Shown here piece by piece: positions 1 through 12,983 of a stretch of 64,000 nucleotides of DNA. Numbering within the stretch: position 1 is the first letter of the stretch; the number at the start of each line of letters is the position of its first letter. Location: assembly GCA_019614645.1 (NCBI GenBank), contig JABWDB010000008.1, positions 2,852,001-2,916,000 on the forward strand. The letters run 5' to 3'. The notes beneath the pieces were generated by a model, which was given only the letters and a program-made list of their open reading frames with translations, was not told where the DNA came from and did no database searches. Origin of the DNA: Stratiolaelaps scimitus (taxonomy: Eukaryota; Arthropoda; Arachnida; Mesostigmata; Laelapidae). The position numbers and the translations under genes are program-made.

Positions 1-1896
1 TGAGTGATTTCGACCATCGATCCAAAAAGTCGAGAGCATACCATGTCTACCTTATCGTTAATTACTTTCAAATGTCAGTTGCCACACTCTACGATCTCTA
101 CGTACTTCGTATAGCTGACGTGAATCAGTAGTTGAACCGTTTTAATTCATCGTGTTCTACTTGCAATTCAACGGCATAGACGACGTGTAAACCCACCAAA
201 CAAAGAAGATCTTGGAGTTGACAGCCAACAGGCAAGCAGCGTCTCCATTGGCAATAGCTAGCCTTCCATTATATTATAGCAGCCCACCAGCCCCCATGGT
301 GGGGTCCCTTTGAAAACTAAAAATGGATCAAACAGTTTTGCCAGTGTCGGGTGAGGGCGCAGCGTCATAGCGGACGGGAGAGGCGAGAGGAACGCGCAGG
401 TGGGGGAGCCCCTTCGACAGAAAAGCTGTTCGTCAAGCCACCGCAAACGACGCGCACTCATCGGCGGTGTAGGTTATTTTTTGATTCTGACGCCAAACGC
501 GACCAACGCGATGTGACCTTAGAATGAAAAGCTGTACCAGCGTGGCCGCCGGATAGATTCGTCTTCTTCCGTTGATTCGCAGCTAAAACTGTATTTGTAA
601 CACAGGCAAACATGATGACAGAACGAGAAGAAGTCGTCCACCTACACTTCCTTGAATATTTGTTGTTGTTGTTGCTGTTGCCGCTTCGGCGCTATCATCC
701 GAGAAGGCACAACGGTCGTAATGCGATCGTGGCGGCCGTGATGGTGGTGAATGTGACGTCGCTGGAGCCGACGACAATCATGCTCTCGGCTTGTTCGTGT
801 GTGTAGCAGTCAAACAGAAGCAGATATTGAGAAGTTAACATGGGTTCAAATCATACTTATAATCATCACCATCATCATCATCACAATCGAGCTAGCGGTG
901 AACATGGCCGTTATTGCTATGCAGCAGTATAAGATGAGCGCAGAAGTGCAACGCGTCAAGATGAAATGGTGGACGCCAAGCGGTGCAGCTGGAAAGTGGG
1001 CGTCATGATACGTTTCGCGTTCTGGCAGCAGCGCAGCAGCTGCGACAGAACGTCTAACTCCGTTAGACGGCAGTATAGAGAATGTTTGACTTTTTATATT
1101 GACATGCAGATATCGATATGAGTATGTCTCTAGACCCCCGTCTACTGTGGTGTTTTAAGGTGGATGTTCGCCATGCTTAGATCACTGTTTTGACGAAGCT
1201 CCTGTTCCTCCCCTCCTCCTCCTCCTCCTCCGCGGCTACCGTAAGTGCACTACAAGTAGAACAGCGGGACTTTGTGCGAATCCGCAGGAGTGGTGCAGCA
1301 CTGAGCTGGATGCAGCGGCAATACGTTTAAATTGACAGACGGCTGAGAAAAAAAAAAATAGGAAATCGCCTAAGCTCGAGCGAACACAACGACGGTGACT
1401 ATGAAAGAGAATAAAGGGGAATATAAATATTGACCATGATCGTCGTGGTGGTCGTCAACAAAATCACACTAAGCGTGAAGAAGCAACCTGCTGCTTCTGT
1501 CACAGACTATGGGGCCCATCTATAGGGAGAGATTGGACATCGACAACTGCATCTTGCATTGACGAAAGATCGTTAACGGAATTCTGTCCTGTTGGAAGCT
1601 GGGAACACTTATTATGCGTTTGACACTATAAAGAATAGGTAACGCCCCTTCTTCACATCGTGCATCTCAAAGACGAGATTCAGCTGCTGACGCGATAGTT
1701 CTATTTAGATCATACCTATCCCAATATAACAAACTGCGAACTGCATACTTGTAAAATCATATACGTATTCATATATCAAATAGTCATCCTGCAGTAGCAG
1801 TGAATGCCAAGACGTCCAGCGGAACAGATGATTACCTGTGCACAACAAGCCTGCAAGACCATTCGATTTACATAAAAGTATTTAAAGAATAATTGC

Positions 1897-1950
1897 TTCT
1901 CGAGTTGACCCTCAGCTGTTCCCCTATCTGATAGGCCCTCAGCTCTTAAC
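1897..1950 (+). repeat. Dispersed repeat, copy A
   Basis: This segment matches 39550-39605 almost throughout. Both contain TCGAG(T/C)TGACCC, then AGCTG, then CCCCTATCTGA and TCAGCTCTTAAC. Copy A lacks a 4-base TTCG present in copy B and has one extra C. By eye about nine bases in ten agree over some 52 positions. Outside these bounds the similarity stops. The two copies lie 37.6 kb apart in the same orientation. It is a fragment of an interspersed element whose full form is not visible here. Confidence 0.7.
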
Positions 1951-3293
1951 ATACACGAAAAGTATTCAAGTTATTATATATAGCCTTAAGTTGGCATTCT
2001 GTTTTTTTTGGCAGTCAGTAGCTTCTCGAGTTAGGCTTGCCGCTCGCACGTGCTGTACTCTCACCAGACATGCGTTCGTCAATCTGCCTTTTTTTACCGA
2101 AATATCATCAGCATACATCGGAATGATTCTATGGCTCTGCGTAGCCAGATCGTCATGTCGAGTTTCACGGACGCCGCACAGCTTCTGCTAAGCGTTCAAC
2201 TTGAAGTTTTGCTAATTTCCACCTTAAGAAATAAAAAATGTAACAGAAAAGAACACACCCAGAATGGCAATTAGACGATTCATTCATTATATACGGTCAT
2301 TGTTGAGGCGTGTGGGTGAAAATGTGAGATTAAGACGGCGTCCCGGGAGGAGTTGGCCTGGGGGTGGGGGATGGGGTGTTTTTCGGATCAGTGGCACAGT
2401 AAAAGTTGCCGGCTACTTACGGCGGTTGATGATACATGAGAACGATGAAAATGTAAAACGCACAAAGCAGAAATTAACATTAAACACTTTCGGTTTTTGT
2501 GAGAACCAACCGACCGATCGGCAGGCGGACCGCATAACACTGTATACCACGTTTTAACAGCGGGCTGGTGCTGACCGCTAGCGCCGTCCCTGTCAGAGAT
2601 GCTTCTTGTGTTCAATTAGACGTTTTCTCGCGTTTACGGATGAAGCCGCGACGAACAACGCACTGCGAGAGACCGATGGGACCCGATACTCGCGGACGAC
2701 ACTGCTACTGAATGTAGCTATCTTCCTCGTACAGCTTACGACTCCGCGGAGAGTTCAAGAAGAGCTTTTTCATCGGCGAATTTTTCATGGTGCTCCCTTC
2801 ACTTAACTTGCTCGTATTCTAAACGTTATTAACGGGGAAGGCGACGGAATAATAACAACGATGATGATCGTGGCTGGACGCCCACACAATCGCGATTGAC
2901 CCCCAGCGATTTAACGGGATTCTGCCGGCGAGAAACGCACGCCGCACGGTTTCAGTGCGTTCGCAAGCGCCAGTCCTGTGGTGATTCGGAAATGCCCACG
3001 TTCCGTTGCGATTTAAAAAGCTGCTCCTTGAAGTCTACCGACGATTCTTCATGACACCTTTCATCGTTCACGCAAACAGGTACACACCCACACACTCTCG
3101 TGCGCATGCGAATCTTCTTCGTCGTTCTTCAGTCAAATCCATTGAATGCATCGTTTTTTCTACTCCGAGGTATATATCGGTAAGCAAGTGATGAGCAAGG
3201 GACGTCAATTGTTGACCTTTTCGTTTATATGTAATAGATAAACACTGAACTCGCGGTGTTATATGGCACGTCCGCCAAAATATTATAGCGTTG

Positions 3294-3295
<2 letters not shown>

Positions 3296-3325
<30 letters not shown>
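3296..3325. repeat. (AT)n microsatellite, 30 bp
   Basis: Pure alternating AT. It is one of about twenty-five such tracts spread through the window. Confidence 0.95.
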
Positions 3326-3328
<3 letters not shown>

Positions 3329-4581
3329 CTAATAGTGCCACAAAGAGCAGACACAGTGGCTAACTTCATTGAAGAAGAACGAAAAATACGAGGAAAAAAG
3401 GCGATCGAGTAGAAGGAGACAAGAGACTTTTGGTGACTTAACGTAACGGGCAAAACACACAGGAAGATAAATGGTGGCGCAAGATAACCCCCGCAGAAAT
3501 ATGCGCATACATAATCGACTCAGTCAGAGCATTTCATTAAGCAGCATTTGCATATTTTCATCAATAGTATTAATATTATTATTATTATGAATATGTATAT
3601 ATAAATATATAGCGGCTTCTAGGTGTATGGTCTAACGAGGGAACACACAATAATATTATTATTATTATTATTATTATAAAGTCTGGGAGGGGAGAGGATA
3701 GGGAGGGTACGGAGGGGTTTAGGAGCGGTTCGTCTCTGCTGAGTCGGACGCCCCCACCCAGTGGCCAATTGTAGGACTGAATGAGCCCCCGGATGGAACA
3801 GTCGAAGTAATGCCACAAACTTTCCGAGCCATCTGGGGATGGGGAGAGGTACGCGGGTTTAAAGCGGCCTTTGTGAGATCCCACACAATTGTGTTGCTAT
3901 GGACCGTCCAACACGTATGTGCATCATGCATTCGCGTGATCGTCCCCCAAAGAGAAGGGTGTATGGTCTATTGCTTAATAGAGGACTGTGGGTGAATAAC
4001 GTGTCTAGTAGCTTGCTGACCACTAATCGAAACAGGTTTCTATTATAGTTCAACTGTACAAACAATTAGCACTGTACTTGGCATATAAATGACTTCGCGC
4101 AGTTTGTACCACTTAGCGGTGTTGGCGGGGGATTGATCCTGTCCATGCAATATTGATATATATTTAATATTGTCATTGCTGATTGTAATGTCTACTGAAC
4201 ACGGGAAAATAGCATTTGAATCATATGCATACTATAACAGAATATTCCAAAAAGGGAGTACAACAGCAGGAAATTGGAAAATTTAGAGAAATCATTGGTT
4301 TTGATCTAATAATAGTAATACTATTTAGATATTTTCAGTGTACCCGGTCTTAAACACTTGTTTTGCATATTACGCTATCTGTATCGGTGGTCCATAGCTG
4401 TGCTGAGATACGTTGGGGTTTCTAGCAAAGGAGGAAACGGTGAACCCTGTTATCACCATGGTGGAAACCACACCATGTTGTTGACCCGTAACACAATATG
4501 CTAATTTTTGGTTTTATCAGGTGTTCTTTAACCAAGAAAATCGTTGAACGATACTAATGAAAGATTAGTATTATGACTATC

Positions 4582-4621
<40 letters not shown>

Positions 4622-5006
4622 GCGAGGGACAGGCGCTGCAGAAGGAAAGAACCTGCGCGCTTGTTATAGACTTAATGCAGGTAGCGTTCGATAGAATGTT
4701 TCCCCTTCGAGACGTTACTGTCACCCTCGCCTGTTTTGTTTAAACAAAAGTCTTCTCACATATATATGTATATATATATATACGCATAGGTATGTTTGAA
4801 TATGTGTTATCTAAATGATCAGATATCTCTGATCAGTTCTATACGACTTTAAGGCAGGGTGGGTTCGACTTGGAAACATTTGTTTTTGACAGACCAAACT
4901 CGACGTCAGCTCACCTCGTCTTTCTCTCTCGAGAGAGGGGTATCTTCACAGATAGGCAGGACAGGACAGGCACTCACTGCAACACTAACATATACCGGTA
5001 TATATT

Positions 5007-5046
5007 TATATATATATATATATATATATATTGTATATATATATAT
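5007..5046. repeat. (TA)n microsatellite, interrupted
   Basis: Two runs of alternating TA separated by TTG. Reading frames through it give only Tyr-Ile repeats, so the overlapping ORFs on both strands are artefacts. Confidence 0.95.
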
Positions 5047-7350
5047 GTGCACGAATAGCATTTGCAATCATTTTCGGTGTTAGCTCTAGCTATGTATGTT
5101 TGATGATGATATCTTATCGATTTAACACCGATACAATAGCCCTGGACGAATTGTGTTAGGCAGATGCATTTGAATGATGTCTGTTGTCTGACTGATAGGC
5201 GACTACTCCCGAAGGTTACCGAATTAAATTGATTCTCAGAGAGATTGCAGAGGTACAGGCATTTCAACTGTATTTGTTGACGTTTTTTTTTAACAAACAT
5301 AATGCTATGCTACACATAGCAGGTGTGCTATAGCACCTGCCAAGCCGAATAGTAAAAGTAACATAATAATGCCTAATTTATGCAGCTGGCTAAGTCAGTT
5401 GTGCAGATTTTCCACCTTCGTCAGAATGCGGTCTTGAGCCCAGCAGCCAGAGTAGTAAGCGGCCTCGGCACAGTCGCACTAGTGCTAATTCGAACGCTGG
5501 CTCGGTACGCTTTTATATACGAGAATATCGCCACGACCATTTCAAAGTAGCACTGCTCTGTCCACAGTTGTCGCGCCCATCACAACCCGCTCCAACGCAC
5601 GATGATCTCAGCCCCATCGCATACTGCACGATAGATAATGATGTCATTTATACATCACCCATATATGATAATATATTTTCACTACACTTCGACTTCCGAT
5701 AAACAACGGCCATGCCTCAGCACAGCAAAATGATCAACACGTTTATACCATGATCTGATTCTCCATCTGGTACTTCATTCTCTGAAGACCGGCGGATTCA
5801 TCACTTCAGATGAACGGATGATGTCTCTCGGCGAGTCGGCACACCGATGGACGCAAGTGTCCGTTTACCCATGTGCCGGTTAAGTACATGCCACATTCAC
5901 ACTTGGTTCCGTCCGCGAACGCACGACGCAAATATTGCCTCCTATTTAGTTTAATTCGATTCGTGACCAATCCGAGCACATTGGCATAATGTTGACGATG
6001 ATAATAATGCCACTGATCGGTCTGGGTGACGTCTGCATCTCGTTTTCAAGTTCCCGGAAATGCACGTTCAGTCTATCTAATAATAATCCTAGATAATAGA
6101 AAACAAAACAATATACACAACGAGTTCTTTTAGCGATAAAGCACACCTTTGTTCATGCAGTGCCCTTGCCGAATTGATGCCTTCTGCTCATTAGAAAGGT
6201 ACTGACACATGGGCTGGTGTTTTATGCCACAAAGGGCATCACTACCATTAATTTATCGATTAATTAGAGCTCTTCACTTCAATCGACGACGATGTGTTTG
6301 TGTGTGTGTCTGCCGCGCTCTATTGCGATGTCGCTGCCCCGCGTTCGCGTGAACCTCTCCCGCTGTTGGATGTCGGTACAGCGTATATTATTATGTGCTT
6401 GTATTGATCGTTGGTTGACCAGGGTTCAGGCTTCAGTACAAATCGCATTAGCCGGTTAACTGTATGTATTTTTTAATCAGCCGCCGTTAGAGAGATCAAA
6501 GGAGAACAACACGAAAGCCATGACAGTATAAACAGTCACTAGAAATTCATCAGGTTTGCATTGTGTGGACCACCGAAATGTATGTTAATTATTATTATTA
6601 TTATTATTCGATATAACTAGCACTCGTATTACCGGAATTATGTACCACGGGCCGCCGAAACAACGGAACAGAGTAATGAGTTATCGTCTTATGTACGTTT
6701 TGCAGTTGGCGTTACCGAAGCAGAACCCGTTGTTGTTTCCAACATCGCACAGGAAATAATCTTGGGTTTTCAACAAATACAAAGAACATATGTTGATGCT
6801 GTTGGGTGATTCGTCATCATGGTAATGGGGTACTATTATGCATTATTTTGATGTGGACCTTACGCATTAAAATCCAGCTTCCTCAAACGACAGTCAAGCT
6901 TCATTAGACAAATTTCGCATGTCAGTGGTGTACACGGATGAGGCGACTTGCATCGATGAATACACTCAGCCGTTTAGTACAATAGCACCTAAGGACACAA
7001 GGAGCTAATGAAAATATACAGAGCGAAAAGTACCCCAGTGAAAGCTACCAGCACGCAGGGTTGAACATAGATAGAGGCTATTTCGATGCCATATAAGGAC
7101 ATAGGCATTGCCTCACTCCATGGGGTTGGAACGATCGAGTAACAATGGGTAACATTTAGCGAAGAAGGTAGGCCAGCCATGCTATGGCTGTGCCTAGTTG
7201 CCGGCAGAGAATTTGCTGTTTCGGTGAACGCTTGGTGGCGACCGATAGAGATTACAAACACGATCTGATTCACCAGCTATCAGAAGATCAAACACTCAGG
7301 TAGTGTGTGGTTGTTAAGATTGGTCTGTACAACCATCTGTTGACTATACT

Positions 7351-7680
7351 TTAGGGTTGGACGGCTGTTTCTCTCTCTCTCAATGTGACAATGAATATTA
7401 TGTTTTCTACAATACAGTTCACTTTCGTAACGAGATTCATGTTCTCGGGCGGACTCATAGCCAGTATGTAACGTCCACAGAATTGTTTTTGCATTGCTTC
7501 GTAATGCGGACCCGCTTTGGATGTGCAGCGGTGGGGACCGAACTCGTGCCTGCACCTACGTGTCTCCTCCGGTAGCAAGACCACGTCACCGGGCTCGACT
7601 TCATTCCGTAACTGACAATCGAGCGCTGTTACTGTAGTGCGTATGGCGACGAGCCTGCCACTTGGACATATCGTTTTCAA
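7351..7680 (-). mobile_element. Degenerate LTR-retrotransposon 3' end (integrase C-terminus-like)
   Basis: On the minus strand an open stretch reads ...EPGDVVLLPEET... (bases about 7575-7600) and then ...KAGPHYE... (about 7498-7515). The order GDVV, then a basic stretch, then GP-x-Y resembles the C-terminal part of Ty3/gypsy-type integrases, which carry a GD-V element and a later GPxSYxV element. The expected tryptophan-glycine between them and the downstream histidine are not clear, so this is an eroded copy. Just downstream on the minus strand lies the 35-bp motif shared with 19.5 and 48.3 kb, where a 3' LTR would begin. There is no start codon; the frame opens with TTG. A BEL/Pao origin is also possible because its pol C-terminus has a similar GDVVL-DD element. 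Both the assignment and its limits are inferred from visual similarity only. Confidence 0.4.
7446..7480 (-). repeat. Dispersed 35-bp motif, copy 1 (possible LTR edge)
   Basis: Shares GCCA-nnAT-nTAACGTCCA and flanking bases with 19516-19550 (about 28 of 35 by eye) and with 48285-48319. On the minus strand it follows directly after the integrase-like frame, so it may be the LTR boundary of an old LTR element. Confidence 0.5.
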
Positions 7681-7702
7681 GCGTCCGTCGCCTCGTCAAA
7701 AG

Positions 7703-7782
7703 TCATATGCGATGCCATATATGAACTCATATGCGATGCCATATATGAACTCATATGCGATGCCATATATGAACTCATATGC
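7703..7782 (+). repeat. 24-bp minisatellite, 3.3 copies
   Basis: Three identical tandem 24-bp units beginning TCATATGCGATGCCATATAT occupy 7703-7726, 7727-7750 and 7751-7774. An 8-bp partial fourth unit ends at 7782. In one plus-strand frame the unit encodes SYAMPYMN. The copies show no substitutions, so the expansion is recent or homogenised. The unit contains CATATG and CATATATG, which are self-complementary. No gene is evident around it. Confidence 0.95.
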
Positions 7783-8040
7783 ATGCACATTACATTCATA
7801 TGTTTACAGCCGTATAAGTCCCCTGCGTTGCGGAAAAGAGCTGACGGCATCTGTCACATCAGCAAATTGTTGCCAAAGCTCGCTCTATCGCCGCCCGCGT
7901 GGATTCTCTTACATTTGATTAGACCACAGTGTGGGAGGCCAGTCGACCTGTCCGAATCACACATTCTAAATATATCCCGCATTTCTCACCTTGATCTCTG
8001 TTGAACAGCCCCAATTCGGACAGCGTCCCAGCGCACGCAA

Positions 8041-8069
8041 ATATATATATATATATAGAGAGAGAGAGA
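8041..8069. repeat. Compound (TA)n(GA)n microsatellite
   Basis: Alternating AT runs directly into alternating AG with no spacer. Confidence 0.95.
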
Positions 8070-9819
8070 ATATAAAATATCCGAAAACAATTAAAGGCGC
8101 TGACACATATGTCCATCCATTGAATGAGAGTTATTCAATGAACCAAGCACCCCACGGGGCGCACTGCACGCGCTGTTCTCTGGACCATCTGTGTCCATCG
8201 TTGGCACCCTATGGTAAGTCCGTAAGTCAAATAAGAAATGATTCTGTCGTTCGATATAGAAAAATCGAATTCACGGTCACGACTCCGCTGTAGCTGTGGT
8301 CGTCATGCATAGATATGTATACTTTGTGTGTGTGCGTGTGTACATGTGGATACCTTACTTGTGCTGTGTGCCCTATCTAATAATATTCGATGTACGGAAA
8401 ACATTACCATCAGCGGCAGCAGCAGCAGCAATAACAGCAGCATTATCATCATCAGCCGAATGAAATCGACAGTTCGTTAAATAAACACAATATATACATA
8501 TATATATAAATGATGACAGAACTGCCTGGTCGCACGCATCTGCAGGTGTCGGACGCGTCCCAGGAACACTCCATTTGGCGTCTGCGCCTGGCGACGATAT
8601 TGATTGAGCTCAATGACAAGAGCGCACTTGTTATTCTATCCGGACGTAGTGACAAGCGACGTCGACAGCACACGACTACGTTGGCGGTCGCGATAGCACC
8701 ATCGCGCGAGGGGTCGGGAAGCGGCAATACTGGTGGCGGTAGGCTAACCAACAGATGTTCCTTTGTATCTATCGTCCGTTGTGTACAGTTGTATGACCAC
8801 GACAATAATAAATATGTGATGACCAGAGTGAGCGAGAGAGAGAGAGAATAGATGCCAAATACGCCTGTCGTAGTGCTGTCGTCTACGAGTGCTGTCCTGA
8901 ATGGTCGTGGTACCTCGTCGAAGCAAGAGAGTGTCAAACAACGAAACGTGGACTGACAACGAAAACGACGAATCTATGGACACAATCAGAAGCAGACAGG
9001 GTTGCCACCCCGTGCGACTTCACCGCTCTTCGTGCCGTTTGAACGCGCAGCGTCCAACGTCGGCCAACGACGTCAAGCGCCAGCTAAAAGGGCAGCTGCT
9101 ATTCGTTGGCACTGGTCGACGCGATTAGTTGTCTTGGAAACTGGAACGCCGTTAGGGTCCAATCATGGCTATGTTTATGATATGTGATGATGTTCCGGTG
9201 AAGACATTTTTACCAACACAACATGATCGTTATTTTCCGAATACGCGCGAGGTAGTGTAGCATTGACAATACCACGTATGTCTATTGACGTTCGCAGAGG
9301 TACCCATCAATTATATTAGTGAGACTGACAGTAGAGAAAGTGTTAGCGATGAAAGTGCTAGTTGAGTTTACCAAACGCAGTCTACCTAGCTGGACACAAA
9401 GGAGCGGAGCGTGGGGGGGGGGTGTCTCCTTAATATTTTTACTTATCGATCTGTCATATATTACTATTATTGAGTCCACTGGGAGATCGATTTCAATCGT
9501 CAAATTTGTCCATCAATTTTCGGGCATTGTACGCCCCCTAGCAGGGACGCAAACAAATCATTTTCTGTCATGATTCATGTGCAATTCTAATCTGAGGGGT
9601 GGACAGTGCCGACGTTGATTACATCGCGTGGATGTCCCCGTCATAAGATTTCAATAGTGATCTTCATCAGACACTTCCCTATGATATTTCTCTGTAACGA
9701 TGTCTGCTGCATGCCTGCTCTATTCCTATACACCGATCTGACGATCGACTTCATATACAAATTTGTGGTTTGCATGTTTTGTTTTACTCTCACGCGGTGG
9801 CAGGAGACGAAAGCACGCG

Positions 9820-9853
9820 AACGATCGAAGGTAGGCAACGATCGAAGGTAGGC
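9820..9853 (+). repeat. 17-bp tandem duplication
   Basis: AACGATCGAAGGTAGGC occurs twice without a spacer (9820-9836 and 9837-9853). Confidence 0.9.
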
Positions 9854-10721
9854 GACGACGACTGAGGACTACATCAGATCAGTAATCGTTATTAACTACT
9901 AATAATGGCAATCATCCTCCCGAAGCGATCGAAAGAGATGAGATCTCTCTCATAGAACGTGGAGCAGCCTGTGCGCGCGCGGGGCACAGTGTACTGCGAA
10001 AATGGTTCCACCAATCACGTGTGTTGATTCATCGTATTATTAGCATCGGGGGTGGGCAAAAAAGATGGGGGGAGGTAACAACTTTCCGTGCACGCCATTA
10101 GTACCCCCCGCCGTCCCCTTGCCCCCGCGCAGTTCCATTCCTCCGTATCACTAATTCAATGCAGGATCCATCACTACCGTTTACACTATCGCGTCTACTG
10201 CCGCCGCCGCCACCGTCGCTACCTATTTTGCCTCGACTAGCGCCGGCGTTACTAAGAACGACAAACGGGAAATCATCCGCAGGCTACCAGGTTACGCTAC
10301 CAGCATGAGGAGCAAACAGCCACTGCTGCCGCCGCCGCCGCCGGCATGTTGCCTCCGCTGCTGAAGCTTGCCTGATATTGATCAGATCTGATCATAACAT
10401 TGACAATAACGATGATGACGATGATCCGGAACGATCGCTCTGGCGGCGTACCATCGTCGCAGAGAAATGAAAGGGAGAATGTCTAGCCGCCGCTTGTGGA
10501 TCTGTGGCACGAGCTGATTGATCTCATGTTTCTGCTGACGATGACGCTACTGTCGCGCGCACGGACGATGGAACAAGGGACGGCCAAGGTAGACCAATGG
10601 CGGTGGCGGTATCATCCGTGCGCGGAGATCCAACGACGGCAACTATAGCCACCGCCATCACCGCAACCATCACTAGCTCTTCTTTGAGGATCACCATTAT
10701 TAAGCTACGATAGTAGTCATA

Positions 10722-10778
10722 GCAGAAGTGATACTACCACTACTTCTAATGCATTAGTAGCAGTGGTAGTACTTCTGC
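10722..10778. repeat. 57-bp imperfect foldback (hairpin)
   Basis: The left arm GCAGAAGT-gat-ACTACCACT pairs with the right arm AGTGGTAGT-ACTTCTGC. This gives 17 base pairs with one 3-base bulge. The inner part adds two more pairs between mismatches and a central 12-bp palindrome CTAATGCATTAG at 10746-10757. The whole 57 nt can therefore fold into one long hairpin on either strand. Its size and shape resemble a microRNA precursor or the fused ends of a small foldback transposon. No coding frame is needed to explain it. Confidence 0.75.
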
Positions 10779-11089
10779 CGCGCATTTACTTACTAGCGGG
10801 GGGTAGTCCGCATGACTGCCGCGACTATTACAAGGGCGAAACTGCCTCAGAAGCCGATTGAGCACAAGGGAACATTGGGAAACATGAAGAAATAAAGGGT
10901 GGCGTGGCATACGACGACGTCGATCGAAATCGGCCGTGGGGAGCTGGTTGTGTAAAAGGAAAAAGAACAAAATGAAGATGGACCGACGAAGGTGATGGCT
11001 GCTGTGGAATGGTGGGCCCCGACCAATGGCTGTGTCTCTCCCGCGCTTGCGCCTGTGAACGAGAACAGAAATCGTTTAGAACGCCAACG

Positions 11090-11153
11090 CCAACAGCAAC
11101 GACCGCAGCAACAGCAACAACAGCAACCGCTGTCGACCACCACCACCACCGAC
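11090..11153. repeat. CAG/CAA then CCA trinucleotide tract
   Basis: Imperfect glutamine-type CAG/CAA triplets run into CCACCACC. Frames on both strands become poly-Gln, poly-Thr, poly-Val or poly-Cys, which explains several of the longer open frames here. Confidence 0.9.
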
Positions 11154-12933
11154 AAGAGAGTAGAATACAACACAGCAATGCTAAACCACTAAGCACGTGC
11201 ACATGTGGAGCCTGTAAACTCCACCGGGTGCTCTCCCCTGCCATTGCTAAGCACTGCTGCCATCGTCATCAGCATTCGTCACCGAATGGGCGATGACAGA
11301 CACCCATTGATCAGAGGGCGGGTCTCGGCTGGGATGGGATTGTGGTGGCGTGGCACGATGGTCATTTCAGCTTTATTTTCAGTTGCTCGTTTTGTTTTTC
11401 ATCCTAAGAATATCAAAGCGATGATCTCGTCTAGCGATGAGGGGACGTGTCGTTCGTCGCGGGATGACAACCGAGCACATGATCTGTAACAATGTGGACA
11501 ACTGGACCAGCTTCCGTTGTCCGTCATTTGCGATTATTGTTCGTGTGGCATGAAGCAGCACAAACCAAAAAGGCGAAAATGCCCGGCTATTACCGAAGAC
11601 AGCGGAAGAAGTAAACGCCGGCCGGGTGCTACCAGTCGACCAGCAGCCAACCAGCAATCATAATTGTTGTTATGATCCAGCCCGATGCATCATACTTCCG
11701 ATGTCGGATGGCATTATGGTGTACTAATAATGTTAGATATGAAGGCCTACCTGGATGCTTGGTCCCTCCGCTGGGCGATGGCTTTTGCATTTTTGCATTT
11801 GTTGGACAATATTCGATTTGAGATCTCGATGAGTATATAATATGCCGATCATCTGAGTTCGCCTTCCTTGTCGAGCAGGTAAATACAGATGTGTCCGGTG
11901 AAGCGGCATCTTTAAGCTTGAATCTGCTCGTTGTGCTAGTCACCAGCTTCTGACCAAACTATGGCAAACGCATGCGGTGTCTCGTCACACGGCGCAATCT
12001 CTTTATGCAGATTTCTCAGGGATGAGTCATGTGCTTCATACCTAAATGCATACGCATGACACCAAGTGAAATTGGGTAGGCGAAATAGTGGCCGGTCGCT
12101 CTTCGGCCGGAAGCTTCCGGTTCATGTCATCCAACGTGTCCACGAGACAGCTGCTGGAAATTCGCCGTATAGCAGAGAAGCCTTCGGCGGTATGTGCGCG
12201 TACAGCCGTGGATGGACTATTTATTTTCACCTGATAAGATCGTTAATGTGCCTCCCCTTAGCACCAGAAGCGCACTATCAATTGCAGTTGAATAACAAAC
12301 TATGCAGTAGAAGATATCGAACTCAGGCGGTTGATGGCGATGTCGAACGCTGGCTCCAGAGGTGGTGCATCCAAATTGTAATGGTTCACCTGATCGACAG
12401 GCGACACTTCGTATTCATAAACGTCTGCATAATTACCTCGACTGCTGTTGCTACTACTACTGTTGCTAAACGTAATTATCTAGAGACACCGATTATGCCG
12501 ATTTTGATGACCAGTCCCTCCGTCGTCTCCTACTGCTAGTCAAGTCTAGCTCCCCACCTCTGCCCCTAATGAAACCGTCGCATGAAGAGACCGCGACGCT
12601 AGTTCAATGATAAACATGATTCGAAGTATGATAACATAACATCAGCAGGCCAGCGATATCGACTAAGGAACGATATATCATGGTTCACGTGTGATCGAAC
12701 TGATTCAATCAGGCCTAGCCGATATGGGCCTTACAGGTTACAGCACTGATTGATGTCGTTGCAACGATTCTCACCCGCTGCATGCTTGTCATGTCGACAG
12801 AAGGAAAGCCCACTGAACGAAAGATGGCTAAGCCCTGGATGACGACCAGGCGCGAATCATTCCCACACTATCATCCGCTCTCGAGTATGCTATAATGATC
12901 GATAACGACATATGTACAATGTTTATATATGCG

Positions 12934-12983
12934 TATATATATATATATATATATATAGAAATCTATATATATATATATATATA
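12934..12983. repeat. (TA)n tract with central AGAAATCT
   Basis: Two alternating TA runs of about 23 bp flank AGAAATCT, which makes the whole tract almost self-complementary. Confidence 0.95.

Larger units (their letters stand above)
1..7345. other. Non-coding stretch with microsatellites
   Basis: No gene is recognised. The stretch holds short simple repeats: TTG at 661-682, CAT at 862-884, CTC at 1207-1231, (AT)n at 3296-3325, ATT/TTA at 3651-3678, (AT)n near 4586-4616 and 4760-4782, interrupted (TA)n at 5007-5046, and ATT at 6587-6608. One copy of a dispersed repeat is at 1897-1950. Open frames of 60-108 codons occur on both strands, but they overlap one another, resemble no family and often run through the repeats. 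I read this as intergenic or intronic DNA. Confidence 0.6.

Noticed and set aside
7703..7782. CRISPR array
   Set aside because: The 24-bp units are contiguous without unique spacers, so it is a tandem minisatellite.
7637..7918. Plus-strand frame with three SYAMPYMN repeats, as a repeat protein
   Set aside because: The peptide repeat is the translation of a short minisatellite. The flanking residues look random and the opposite strand carries the better-supported pol relic.
12066..12539. 157-codon plus-strand frame
   Set aside because: No motif, no domain, no codon bias I can see, and no splice or promoter support.
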